Below are positions 25,092 to 35,579 of a stretch of 64,000 nucleotides of DNA, in pieces. Origin of the DNA: Nyssa sinensis. Taxonomy: Eukaryota > Streptophyta > Magnoliopsida > Cornales > Nyssaceae. Every line of letters starts with the position of its first letter. Within the stretch, counting starts at the first letter, position 1. The notes beneath the pieces are model-generated. The model had not been told where the DNA came from and ran no database searches. It worked only from the letters and a program-made list of their open reading frames with translations. The DNA is taken from NCBI GenBank assembly GCA_008638375.1, contig CM018033.1, positions 17,574,017 to 17,638,016 of the forward strand. The letters run 5' to 3'. A program made the position numbers and the translations under genes.

Positions 25092-25560
25092 TCTTATAAG
25101 AATCATAGCACAAAAGTGTTAGTAGCCCAATGGTAACTTTTTGGTAGCTTTTACTTAAAGTCTTGGGTTCAAGACTTAGCAACTCCCTTTTTACTCTTTT
25201 TTTTCTTTTGTTGTGTTGGTGGAGAATTTTGTACTTTTATTTAGTATATTATTCATTCAATATACTTAATTTGTATATTTCTCACTTATTTGATATATAT
25301 TTTACGTTCGTGAAGACTCTTTTGTGTAATCAAATTAATTAACATGATTAGTTATGATACTAGCTTAAACATTTAGGCTTAATATTTATATATTTCTTTA
25401 TTAAGTTCGTCATAGTTTTTTATATCAATTTCTTCTATCTTAATTCACACAAGAATTATCATTGTAAAATTATTGTCATGATCTAATTGTACACTAATGT
25501 TCTCTTAAAGCTTACTAAACATCCCTAATTATATAGTAATTAGGTTGGGATGTTATACCT
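25092..25560. other. Non-coding stretch with tRNA-like box motifs
   Basis: No gene is seen. TAGCCCAATGG at about 25131 resembles an RNA polymerase III A box and GGGTTCAAGACTT at about 25167 a B box, followed by a T-rich run. This would suit a SINE remnant, but the spacing and the lack of a fold like a real tRNA keep confidence low. Confidence 0.3.
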
Positions 25561-26694
25561 TGTTCCCTCACAACCCGATTTTCCTATATTAATGTACATC
25601 ACAGTAACTGATACAACCGCCGGGGCCATGTTGGTCTAAGATCAAACACAAGAAAGAAAGGAGAAGACCATTTACTATGTGAGCCAGATACTAATCTCTT
25701 GTGAGCAAAACTACAACGCCCTTGAAAAGACATGCACAACCTTTGTTTGGGTTACCCAAAAGCTTTGCCATTACATGAGGTCTTATACAATACACTTGAT
25801 TTCTTGCATGGATCCTGTGAAATATCTCTTTGAAAAGTCAGTTTTGTCAAGTCGCACTACTCAGTGGCTATTGTTTCTTTCCAAATTTGACATAATGCAT
25901 GTAACCTAGAAATCCATCAAGGGAAGGGTCGTGGCCGACTACCTAGTAGAATGCCCAATCGAGGGAGAAATTATTAGGGAAACTGAATTCCTAGATGAAG
26001 AAATTATGCAAATATATAAGGATAGATGTTGTATTTTCCTTGGCAGTACCGCCAACAAAAAAAGTTTAGCATTAGCATGTTTCTAATAGCCCTAGACGGG
26101 TCACACACGCCTCCAGCCATAAAATTGTAGTATCCCTCTACCAACAATACCACATAGTACAAAGCTTATATAGTGGGTATGCAAGCAGCTTTGGAACTAA
26201 AGTTTGAATTCTTAGATGTATATGGGGACTTAGCCTTTGTTATCAGTTAAGTTCAGAAGAGGTAGAAAATAAAAGAGTAGAAACTTCTACCTTACCACTA
26301 GTATCTAGAGACAGTAATGATCAACTTCAAAGATATCCAATTCTAATACATACCCAGGGCTTAGAACAGCTTCACAGATGCCTTAGCCACCCTAGCCTCT
26401 ATGTTGGACATTCTAGAAGAAGCCATAGTTAAACCTCTCATGGTACAAATCTAGGAAATTCTAATATATTGTTGTGGTATCAATGAGGTCACAAATAACT
26501 CAGACTTTCCACCTTGGTACAACGAGGTTTGGTCATTCATCAAACGCTCATGATACCCCAAGGGAGACAAAGTAACCCTAAGACAGTGGGCCACCCAATT
26601 TATCATATTTGTGGGAAAACTTTACAAAAGGTCCTTCAATGATATACATCTGTTATGCTTGGACAAATAAAAGGCTAAGCACGTTATAACAAAA

Positions 26695-26699
26695 TTCCA
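26695..26699 (+). other. Left target-site duplication (TTCCA) of the tandem chromovirus
   Basis: TTCCA directly precedes the first LTR and is repeated exactly after the last LTR at 46507-46511. It is the only duplication for the whole 19.8-kb array. Confidence 0.95.
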
Positions 26700-27337
26700 T
26701 GTAATATCCCGACCCGGGATACGTCACGTATACCGAGGTAGGTCGGTTGAAATATGTAACTTGAACGATAAGAAAGGTATATCACGGTATTTCACGGAAA
26801 TGAATGACTGGAAATGGAAAATGATTGAAATGTATAACAGGTGCTAGGTAACACCCGAGCACCCCAGGACATTGCATCGTAAAGCGTGCACGCACGTATT
26901 CCATGCATGCCCATGTTTCACAGACACGTAGTATACTGAGAACTAGTGTATGCATACATGCCCAGAGTTTAAGTATATGCGTATATGTATGGGCGTATAG
27001 GTACGTATAAAATATGTATAATTATGGGTTATACATGTATATATATATATATTATATAATGTATTATAATATAAATATATATGTATATATATGTGTGTAT
27101 TTTAAATTAAAATAAAAAGGAAAAGAAAAGTGGGCAAAGGCTGCTATCAGCCGAGCAAGTGTGTGTGAGTGGGTGATTATATGTATATATATATATGTAT
27201 CAAAAAGTGTGTGTGTGTGTGCACGGTTCAATGTGTGTGTGTGAGGAGTTGAGTGTATAACATTCAATAGGGAATGGTGGTGACAGAATTAGGTGTTGGA
27301 GTGTGTAAGAAGGTCACAGGGCATGGTGAGGTCTGAC

Positions 27338-27338
<1 letters not shown>

Positions 27339-27371
<33 letters not shown>
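27339..27371. repeat. (AG)n microsatellite in the left LTR
   Basis: AG run in the inferred leader. Equivalent tracts in the other LTRs are at about 35539-35572 and 43740-43774, with different lengths. Confidence 0.9.
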
Positions 27372-27377
<6 letters not shown>

Positions 27378-28904
27378 AGCTTATTTCATGCATGAGATCT
27401 CTCACTCTCGGGAGAAGGAAACCAAAAAGGAAAAGAGAGTTTTGGAGTGAGAAGGAAGGGGAACAAATCTGGAGTAGAGGCGCGAGGAAGAGGGGCTCAA
27501 CACCAAGGGAACCCGAATTTAAAGGTGAGCCACTGTTTCTGCTTCAAAGTGTTATAGCATGATTTGATTCATTTTGATCATAGGGTCTAAACAAGCATGA
27601 AATAAGGAACTAAATGCAAAAAGAATGAGGCTAAATGGCTAAGAAACCGAGGAGAAAATCCGAGTTGCAGGTTCGGAGGGATAATCGGGTCTCACTGATT
27701 TTATGGTTAAAACTTGTTTAAAAGTTTATGAAAATGATCCTTATGCATGCAGAAAACTATTAGGAACAAATTAGATCCAAAACAGTCAAGAAACTGTTAC
27801 GAAATCAAGAAGATCAGTTCACCGGAAAATCGGGCCGACCCCTTTAGGCTCTATTTCGTGAAGATGTGGAAAGATCTAATGGAAACCAAGGGTAGATTTG
27901 AAATCCTTAGGAAAAAGGGAAAAGAATGGCATTTAAAATGGGCCGAAATCTCACCGGAAAATACGTGACAGTCGCCGGAGAAGACGACTGTTCACGCCGG
28001 AACCCTACCGGAGACGGGGGGAAGATGACCGGAAAAGCGTGGGGGGTTATCGGGTTAAGTCTAGACGGATCCGGGTTCGGATCGGGTCGGTACCCGACCG
28101 GAAATAAATGGGACCGAAGCTGTGTCGTTTTGGGTTTTAATTTAAATGAGATTGGGCTGTTTGGTTGTGGGAATAATAAATAGGAATTGGGTTTTGGGGT
28201 TAACCGAAACAGGGATAAGGATAGGGACTGGGTTATTGAAATCCGGTTCTCTGAATGGACTGAACCGTTTGGTTCAGTAAAGGGGCTGACCGGTTTAGGG
28301 TTTTGGGGTCTGAACCAACTGGTTCAGACCGCAGCTTCTGGAATTTATGAACCGGCCCCAAATGTTTTGTGAAACCTCACTGTTGCCCAAGTATAAAAAT
28401 TAATTAAATATTAATTTTTTCAATAATGCCCCTATTTCAAAATTGGGTCAAACGAAGTCCAAACGATACAAATGAATAGTCAAAACCTATTATCTCGGAC
28501 GTTCTAAGTCCAATGGTGGGGTCTGTTTTACGAGACGGAACCCGGAAGGATAAAATACCGCAAAAGTGCAAAATGACTATTTTGCCCTTTTAGTACAAAA
28601 GTCCAAATGGAATACCGCGAAAGCCTAAACCGACTTTCTTCGGCATTCCGGACTCAATGGTAAAGTCTAAATTAGTATTTGAAATACTTATGATGGAAAG
28701 GCATAAAATTTGATGAATAGAATCTATTCTAAAACGTATTCATTGATGTATAGGAAACTCCAAAGGCAAGGGTACACTCACGGATTCCTGATCTAAAATC
28801 ACGATAGAGGTAAGTGGATCACTCTCTCTTACATGTGGTGTTTCCACAAGCCAGGTTTATTCTTATACTGCCAAACTCGTACTCTTGAATGTATTGATAT
28901 CCTT

Positions 28905-29100
28905 GTGTTCCACAATTCGATATTTCCTATCTTGTGGACATTTGACTGACTGATGCATTCATTGTTATCATGTTTCACTGTGCTTTGAAAGCACCTCATG
29001 TTATTGCTATCCACAATGTGATATTGTTCTATCTTGTGGACATCGATTGACTGTTGTATCATTGTTATCATGTTGAACCATGCCTTGAAAGGCGTACTGT
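28905..29100. repeat. Duplicated ~100-bp unit with hairpins
   Basis: CCACAA...TTGTGG hairpin arms occur at 28910-28937 and again at 29011-29039. Each is followed by a second small hairpin (GTGCTTTGAAAGCAC at 28980; GCCTTGAAAGGC at about 29082). The units have diverged while stems are kept. Confidence 0.7.
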
Positions 29101-29702
29101 TATGTTTTCACTGAATCTATGATATTCCATTTTATACTTCTATGGAATCACGAATGATCATGATATGTTATGAATACCGGATTTGTGCTCAGTCACAACA
29201 TCCATCCGATGCTTCTGTATTGACTGGAGACCTAAGGGTCAAGTCCATGAATGGACAGGTGGCAGGAATGAATTCCTCGAAGGCTTTCCACCGGCAATTG
29301 ACTGGCATGATCATTGTCATCTCATTGCATTTCACTGGCATTGCATTGCAAATTCACTGCCATGTTACAGAATAAAAGCATCTCTTATGGCTGAAAGAAC
29401 TTGATTGTTGAATGATATTATTCCTTATGACTCTTCAAGTCTCGAAAGACTTGCATTGATTGGTTTGATTGTGATCGGTTCATTGTGGCAGTACTTCATT
29501 GTTGTTATATTATCATTGAATTCCTTTATATTGATATTATACCCAATACTCCTGATTGTGTATTGTGATCACTGTTCATTGGCCCTCGTGGCAATTGTTC
29601 CATTGGCTATCACAGCATCTTATTCTTATGATTGGCTATCATAATCTTATTCATGGATTCATTGATCATCGATACCAGTGTTGGAGATTTGCATTTACTT
29701 AC

Positions 29703-29718
29703 TGAGCTTTGTAGCTCA
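29703..29718 (+). other. Conserved TGAGCT-AGCTCA hairpin near the LTR 3' end
   Basis: TGAGCTTTGTAGCTCA lies 385 bp from the LTR 3' end. Equivalent hairpins lie at 59844-59859 (317 bp from its LTR end) and 857-874 (355 bp) on the opposite strand, with different loops. The adjoining TTACTTACTGAGCT phrase is also conserved. Confidence 0.6.
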
Positions 29719-30106
29719 TTCCACCCCACTTACCCCCCATTTCAGGTGATGACGCTGCGAGACCCCAGTAGGAGTCTGAGAGCGTAGGGGGACATTTTGA
29801 AGTACGGTATCAGTCTATGTTAGTTCTCCCATGTATTCACCACCCCCGGGTGCTGGTTACGTTTAGTTCTCATTTTGTCTTATGTAGAACTATGTCATGT
29901 ATTTAATAGACTTCCACTGTTTAAACTATTTAAAAGACTTCCGCTGGATTACTGTAATTGATAAAGACTTCCGCTGTTCATTGTTTAAGATTTTTAGTAC
30001 ATTGCATATTAGTACTATGATACAGGAATGGAAAAAGTAGGGACAGCCTTCGGGTCGGCCCCGCGACACGAGATCCGCATAGGGTGGGTTTCGGGTCGTG
30101 ACAGCT

Positions 30107-30118
30107 TGGTATCAGAGC
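30107..30118 (+). other. Primer-binding site, copy 1 (initiator tRNA-Met)
   Basis: TGGTATCAGAGC, three bases after the LTR end, is the usual plant primer-binding site complementary to the 3' end of initiator tRNA-Met. Confidence 0.95.
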
Positions 30119-30218
30119 TTTAGGTTCGATAGTGAGTCATGGGAGATAGGACTAGAGTTAAGACTGTTAGATATGACTGACATCCTATATGTTACAATCA
30201 TGGACAATTGTCTTACAC

Positions 30219-30326
30219 ATTGACTGGTCATCTCATTGGTTATCTCACTGGTTACCTCATTGGTTATCTCACTGGTTATCTCACTGGATATCTCATTGGT
30301 TAATTGATTGGTTATCTTCATTGGTT
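30219..30326 (+). repeat. 12-bp minisatellite in the leader, copy 1
   Basis: About nine units of a 12-bp motif (TCATTGGTTATC / TCACTGGTTATC) lie between the primer-binding site and the gag start. The stretch is open in the gag frame and would read as repeated SHWL units if translation began upstream at 30189. Confidence 0.85.
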
Positions 30327-30338
30327 CTATTCACAGTC

Positions 30339-31318
30339 ATGGTTAACACGAGGCAAGGTCCGTTACCCATGGATCGTTTAGAACAATTGGAAAGAATGAT
30401 GCGGACTATCATTGAAAGTTTACCACAGATTCAGGCTAGTGCTAGCCAACCCGCACAGCCAGTACAACAGGAACAGCCTGTCAACGTAGGCGACAATGTA
30501 GGAAACCGTCAAGGAAATGAGCGAGACGCTGCATACTTATATGAGCGGTTTCAGAAAATGAAACCCCCGACATTCGACGGTACGGGAGGGGCCACTATAG
30601 CTGAGGAGTGGTTATTAGAGATGAACAGGATCTTCAAAATCCTGATATGTACTGAAGTCCAAAAGGTGGCATACGCCACTTATATGCTCAAAGGGATGGC
30701 ACAAATGGTGGATGATAGAGGAAGATAAAGAGCCAGGCATGAACTGGCAACGATTTACCGATATCTTCAACAAAAAGTACTTCTCCCAAGAGGTGCGAAA
30801 CCGAAGAGTTGCAGAATTTATGGTACTGCAACAGGGAGCAATGACAGTGGAGCAATACGAGGCCAAATTTACTGAGTTGGCCAGGTTTGCTCCGAGTGCT
30901 GTCAATACCGAGGATCTGAAAGCCCGCAAGTTTGAGGAAGGATTGAGATGGGCTATCAAGGATAGACTGGTACCCCCATCGACTGGCTACCTATGATGAT
31001 GTAGTGGAGACAGCTCGAGTCATAGAAAGGAGTGGCGAGGAATTCGCCAAGAGGAAAGGAAACCAGAAGCATGGAGGCAACCAGAATAAGAGGCAAGGGC
31101 CTTCTGCTTCGGGACATGGATCTACATTTACCAGACCTGGAGCCGCATCACAGGCGACAGGGTTCGGTCAGAAGAAAAATGGCAACACCAAAAAGGGGGC
31201 AGCCAAGTGCTCTCGTTGCAATAAGATCCATAAGGGCCAATGTCTCAAGGACAGCAACGCTTGCTTCTACTGTGGCCAGGAGGGACATTATGCAAGAGAA
31301 TGCCCTCAGAAGGATTAG
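30339..31318 (+). pseudogene. Chromovirus gag, copy 1, with two frameshifts
   Basis: Gag is the nucleocapsid precursor that packages the element RNA. The start at 30339 (MVNTRQGPLPMDRLEQLE) is chosen because the typical gag beginning follows; the open frame extends upstream only through the minisatellite. The retrotransposon gag domain runs RFQKMKPPTFDGTGG to AYATYMLKG. The frame breaks at about 30712-30728 (also in copy 2). A second break at 30973-30977, where copy 1 has five C and copy 2 four, is unique to this copy. The last part has a CCHC zinc knuckle (CFYCGQEGHYARECPQ) and ends at a TAG at 31316-31318. Confidence 0.9.
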
Positions 31319-32131
31319 GCCACACCCAGCACTGCTCCGTTTAAAGCACCAACAACCGGAATAGCACCACCTAGACCTCCAACCCAAAGGAATGGACAGG
31401 GGAACGTCCAGCAGCAGGCAGGACGAGTTTTCTCCCTTTTACCAGGAGACGTGCAGGCTACGACCTCTGTAGTCGCAGGTACTCTTTTAGTATGCTCACA
31501 GCCTGCTCATGTTTTATTTGACACTGGATCTACACATTCATTTGTATCCCCTACATATGCTGCTAGATTGAACCTAGTAACGGAACCCTTAGGGTATTTA
31601 CTGAATGTTTCTATACCATCGGGGAAATCATTGTTGGGGGATACCATGTATAGGAATTGTGGGATACAGATTGGGGATACACATTTGTTGGCTAACCTTA
31701 TACCCTTGGAAATTTGTGGATTCGACGTTATCCTTGGAATGGATTGGCTGGCTGCCAATCACGCCACGATAGACTGTGTGGCCAAACGAGTTCTCATACA
31801 GAATCCCCAGTTTCCAACAGTTAACTTTGAGGGGACAGGAGTGGCTTCCCCACCCTACTTCGTTTCCTCTATCCAGGCAAGGCGTCTACTTCGCAAAGGA
31901 TGTCACGGATTCTTATGTAGTATTCAAGACACTGATTCCCAGCAGCCTGAGTTAGAGAAGATTCCCATTGCTAGGGAATTTCCCGGAGTATTCTTGGATG
32001 ATCTTCCAGGAATGCCCATAGATAGGGAAATCGAGTTTTGCATCGACGTATTGCCAGGCACTACACCGATATCCAAGACTCCATATAGGATGGCACCGGC
32101 AGAGCTGAAGGAGCTGAAGCTCCAGTTATAG
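31319..32131 (+). CDS. Chromovirus protease region, copy 1, between two UAG codons
   Basis: The frame of the gag zinc knuckle continues open past the TAG at 31316 to a second TAG at 32129-32131. The first internal ATG is at 31451. The aspartic protease active site is LFDTGSTHSFVSPT at about 31519, followed by GFDVILGMDWLAANHATIDC. The tail (KTPYRMAPAELKELKLQL) is the usual linker to reverse transcriptase. It would need UAG readthrough to be made as part of Gag-Pol; otherwise it is a fragment of a dead polyprotein. Confidence 0.8.
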   Translation, partial: ATPSTAPFKAPTTGIAPPRPPTQRNGQGNVQQQAGRVFSLLPGDVQATTSVVAGTLLVCSQPAHVLFDTGSTHSFVSPTYAARLNLVTEPLGYLLNVSIPSGKSLLGDTMYRNCGIQIGDTHLLANLIPLEICGFDVILGMDWLAANHATIDCVAKRVLIQNPQFPTVNFEGTGVASPPYFVSSIQARRLLRKGCHGFLCSIQDTDSQQPELEKIPIAREFPGVFLDDLPGMPIDREIEFCIDVLPGTTPISKTPYRMAPAELKELKLQL

Positions 32132-32137
32132 GAATTA

Positions 32138-34855
32138 TTGGACAAGGGTTTTATACGACCCAGCTCGTCACCATGGGGTGCACCTGTATTGTTCGTAAAG
32201 AAAAAGGATGGAACCATGAGGTTGTGTATTGACTATAGAGAGCTGAACAAGGTTACCATCAAGAACAGATATCCACTACCCAGAGTAGATGATTTGTTCG
32301 ACCAATTGAAAGGGGCCCAGGTGTTTTCAAAGATCGACCTGAGGTCCGGTTATCACCAGTTGAAGGTCAGACCCACTGACATTCAGAAGACAGCATTTAG
32401 GACACGGTATGGACACTACGAGTTTCTCGTTATGCCATTTGGGGTGACCAATGCCCCAGCTGCATTTATGGATATGATGAACCGTGTGTTCAAGCCGTAC
32501 TTAGATGACTTCGTGGTCGTGTTCATAGATGACATCTTGGTTTACTCTAAGAACCAGGAAGAACACGAGGTACATCTGAGGAGAGTCCTACAGAAGTTAG
32601 GGGAGCAGAAGTTATACGCCAAGTTGAAGAAATGCGAATTCTGGCTTCCTAGTATAGCATTTTTGGGACACGTGATCAGTAAGGAAGGAATCTCTGTTGA
32701 TTCCCAGAAGATCGAGGCAATCACGAATTGGCCTCAACCTACGAGTGTCACAGAAGTGCGAAGTTTCATGGGGTTAGCAGGCTACTATAGGAGATTTGTC
32801 AAGGACTTCTCCAAGATAGCTACGCCTATTACCAAACTGACCCGGAAAGGTGTTCCTTTTGTTTGGACAGAGGAACAAGAAAAGAGTTTCCAAGAGTTAA
32901 AGGAGCGGTTGGTTACAACTCCTATATTGACAGTACCAAATGGAACCGAAGGGTTTGTGATTTATAGTGATGCTTCACTTAAAGGCTTGGGGTGTGTGTT
33001 AATGCAGAACGGAAAAGTGGTAGCATATGCTTCACGACAGTTGAGACCCCATGAAGGGAACTACCCGACACACAATCTCGAGCTGGCCGCCATTGTCTTC
33101 GCCTTGAAGATATGGAGGCATTATTTATACGGGACCACGTGCGAAATCTTCACCGACCATAAGAGCCTCAAATATTTGTTTACACAGAAGGAGCTCAACA
33201 TGAGACAACGCCGTTGGTTAGAGTTATTGAAAGACTATGAGGTCAACATACAGTACCACCCAGGAAAGGCAAATGTGGTAGCTGACGCTCTTAGCAGAAA
33301 GTCATCAGGAAGTTTAGCTTGCCTGTTGACGACACAGAAGGAGATACTGAGAGATTTGGAGGACATGGAAATAGAGATAATTCTGCCCAGTTCCGAGGCA
33401 CTATGTGCCAATGTCACAGTCGGTTTGTCGATTGTGGACAAGATCAGGGGACAGCAGGCTCAGGATGAGAAACTGGCTAAGCTTCTTCAAGGAATGGAGA
33501 CAGACATAGATTCCGAGTACACAGTGAAAGATGGAATATTGTATTATCAGGGTAGGATCTGCGTACCCGACATACCCGAAATCAGGAAGGAGATTCTTGA
33601 TGAGGCACACAGTTCGAAATTTGCCTTACATCCAGGGGGCACCAAAATGTATCACAATGTCAAGGATACTTATTGGTGGTCTGGGATGAAACGTCACATA
33701 GCTGAGTACATAGCACGATGTGTCAAGTGCCAGCAAATTAAGGTGGAACATCAGAAGCCTGGGGGACTTCTGCAATCACTGCCCATTCCTGAGTGGAAGT
33801 GGGAACACATCACGATGGACTTTGTGTCAGGATTGCCCAAGACAGTCAAGGGGAGTGACTCTATCTGGGTCATCGTAGACAGATTAACTAAGACAGCTCA
33901 CTTCTTGGCAACCAAGACGACACAATCTCTTCAGCGACTAGCCGAGCTATACATCAGAGAGATTGTTAGGCTTCACGGAGTTCCAGTATCAATTGTTTCT
34001 GATAGGGACCCCCGGTTCGTATCACGATTCTGGAAAGGACTACAACAAGCTATGGGCACGGAGCTAAGTCTTAGCACTGCGTATCACCCCGAGACCGACG
34101 GCCAGTCGGAAAGGACGATACAAACTTTAGAAGACTTACTGCGTTTCTGTGTCATAGACTTTGAAGGGAGTTGGGAAGATCAGTTGCCATTGGTGGAGTT
34201 CACGTACAATAATAGCTATCAAGCTAGTATTGGTATGGCGCCATATGAGGCATTGTACGGCAGGAAGTGCCGATCACCACTGTGTTGGACAGAGGTGGGA
34301 GAAAGGAAACTCTATGGGCCAGAGATAGTGGAACAGACCGCACAAAAGATACAACTGATCCGACAGCGTTTATTAGCAACTCAAAGTCGACAGAAAAGTT
34401 ATGCGAATGTTCACCGACGAGACCTAGAGTTTGCGAAAGACGATTTTGTGTACTTGAAAGTATCACCCATGAAAGGAGTAGTCAGGTTTGGCAAGAGGGG
34501 AAAGCTTGGCCCCAGATACATTGGGCCATTCAGGATCACAAAGAGGGTTGGACCCGTAGCCTACGAGCTTGCCTTACCTTCAGAGTTAGCACATGTTCAC
34601 AATGTGTTTCATGTCTCGATGCTAAGGAAATGTATACAGAGTGCAGATCAAGTGATCGAGCATGAACCGTTAGACGTCAAAGAAAATCTGAGTTACATAG
34701 AACATCCAGTTCAGATTTTGGACCGTCGAGATCAGGTACTACGGAACAAGACTATTCCATTAGTCAAAGTTCTGTGGAGAAATCACCGGATGGAAGAGGC
34801 TACTTGGGAGCGAGAAGATGATATGCGCGCCAAGTACCCACATTTATTTTCATAG
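32138..34855 (+). CDS. Chromovirus pol, copy 1: reverse transcriptase, RNase H, integrase, chromodomain-like end (905 aa)
   Basis: It copies element RNA into DNA and inserts it. Residues by position: reverse transcriptase 1-230 with [11 protein letters not shown] at 64-74 and catalytic FIDD at 129-132; RNase H about 270-390 with YSDAS (276-280), the conserved E near 315, TDH near 340 and DALSRK near 383-388; integrase zinc region about 490-535 (C528, C531), DDE core with D561, D622 and E658; C-terminal segment [15 protein letters not shown] resembling a chromodomain end. It is intact, in frame with the protease after one TAG, and opens without the usual upstream linker. The ATG at its start follows the stop by two codons and may not be a real start. 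Confidence 0.93.
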   Translation: MDKGFIRPSSSPWGAPVLFVKKKDGTMRLCIDYRELNKVTIKNRYPLPRVDDLFDQLKGAQVFSKIDLRSGYHQLKVRPTDIQKTAFRTRYGHYEFLVMPFGVTNAPAAFMDMMNRVFKPYLDDFVVVFIDDILVYSKNQEEHEVHLRRVLQKLGEQKLYAKLKKCEFWLPSIAFLGHVISKEGISVDSQKIEAITNWPQPTSVTEVRSFMGLAGYYRRFVKDFSKIATPITKLTRKGVPFVWTEEQEKSFQELKERLVTTPILTVPNGTEGFVIYSDASLKGLGCVLMQNGKVVAYASRQLRPHEGNYPTHNLELAAIVFALKIWRHYLYGTTCEIFTDHKSLKYLFTQKELNMRQRRWLELLKDYEVNIQYHPGKANVVADALSRKSSGSLACLLTTQKEILRDLEDMEIEIILPSSEALCANVTVGLSIVDKIRGQQAQDEKLAKLLQGMETDIDSEYTVKDGILYYQGRICVPDIPEIRKEILDEAHSSKFALHPGGTKMYHNVKDTYWWSGMKRHIAEYIARCVKCQQIKVEHQKPGGLLQSLPIPEWKWEHITMDFVSGLPKTVKGSDSIWVIVDRLTKTAHFLATKTTQSLQRLAELYIREIVRLHGVPVSIVSDRDPRFVSRFWKGLQQAMGTELSLSTAYHPETDGQSERTIQTLEDLLRFCVIDFEGSWEDQLPLVEFTYNNSYQASIGMAPYEALYGRKCRSPLCWTEVGERKLYGPEIVEQTAQKIQLIRQRLLATQSRQKSYANVHRRDLEFAKDDFVYLKVSPMKGVVRFGKRGKLGPRYIGPFRITKRVGPVAYELALPSELAHVHNVFHVSMLRKCIQSADQVIEHEPLDVKENLSYIEHPVQILDRRDQVLRNKTIPLVKVLWRNHRMEEATWEREDDMRAKYPHLFS

Positions 34856-34890
34856 TAGTATATGCTAAGTTTGAGGACAAACTTATTTTT

Positions 34891-34903
34891 AAGGAGGTAA
34901 GAA
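34891..34903 (+). other. Polypurine tract before the middle LTR
   Basis: AAGGAGGTAAGAA directly precedes the LTR start TGTAATATCCC. Confidence 0.85.
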
Positions 34904-35537
34904 TGTAATATCCCGACCCGGGATACGTCACGTATACCGAGGTAGGTCGGTTGAAATATGTAACTTGAACGATAAGAAAGGTATATCACGGTATTTCACG
35001 GAAATGAATGACTGGAAATGGAAAATGATTGAAATGTATAACAGGTGCTAGGTAACACCCGAGCACCCCAGGACATTGCATCGTAAAGCATGCACGCACG
35101 TATTCCATGCATGCCCATGTTTCACTGACACGTAGTATACTGAGAACTAGTGTATGCATACATGCCCAGAGTTTAAGTATATGCGTATATGTATGGGCGT
35201 ATAGGTACGTATAAAATATTTATAATTATGGGTTATACATGTATATATATATTATATAATGTATTATAATATAAATATATATGTATATATATGTGTGTAT
35301 TTTAAATTAAAATAAAAAGGAAAAGAAAAGTGGGCAAAGGCTGCTATCAGCCGAGCAAGTGTGTGTGAGTGGGTGATTATATGTGTATATATATATATGT
35401 ATCAAAAAGTGTGTGTGTGTGCACGGTTCAATGTGTGTGTGTGAGGAGTTGAGTGTATAACACTCAATAGGGAATGGTGGTGACAGAATTAGGTGTTGGA
35501 GTGTGTAAGAAGGTCACAGGGCATGGTGAGGTCTGAC

Positions 35538-35579
<42 letters not shown>

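Larger units (their letters stand above)
28810..29745 (+). other. Intron-like interval inside the LTR
   Basis: GAG|GTAAGTG at 28810 is a consensus plant 5' splice site. CCCCCATTTCAG|GTGATG at 29745 is a consensus 3' splice site after a pyrimidine tract. Similarly spaced donor-like and acceptor-like motifs occur in the solo LTR at 20954-25086 (22355 and 21378) and in the LTR fragment at 59527 (60685 and 59826). Splicing itself is inferred, not shown. Confidence 0.4.
26700..30103 (+). repeat. Left LTR of the tandem chromovirus (3404 bp)
   Basis: It begins TGTAATATCCCGACCCGGG and ends GGGTTTCGGGTCGTGACA. Diagnostic bases that differ from the other LTRs in the 5' part are G26886, A26922, G27016, T27263 and C27783. 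It contains (TA)n near 27040, (TG)n near 27210, (AG)n at 27339, splice-site-like motifs and several hairpins. It carries no conserved gene; the short open frames inside are not supported. Confidence 0.97.

Noticed and set aside
25131..25180. Functional tRNA gene
   Set aside because: A- and B-box-like motifs are present, but no paired acceptor stem or anticodon arm could be seen.
28829..29644. Several 60-80 residue open frames in the chromovirus LTRs (repeated at 37031-37846 and 45232-45807)
   Set aside because: They lie in non-coding LTR DNA, have no recognisable domain, occur on both strands and recur only because the LTR is repeated.
30107..30118. Endogenous pararetrovirus considered, because of the tRNA-Met primer site and reverse transcriptase
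   Set aside because: LTRs, target duplication, integrase and the chromodomain-like end are all present, which identifies a Ty3/gypsy retrotransposon.
34267..34665. 132-residue frame inside chromovirus pol (also 42468-42866)
   Set aside because: Shifted-frame shadow of the intact 905-residue pol frame.
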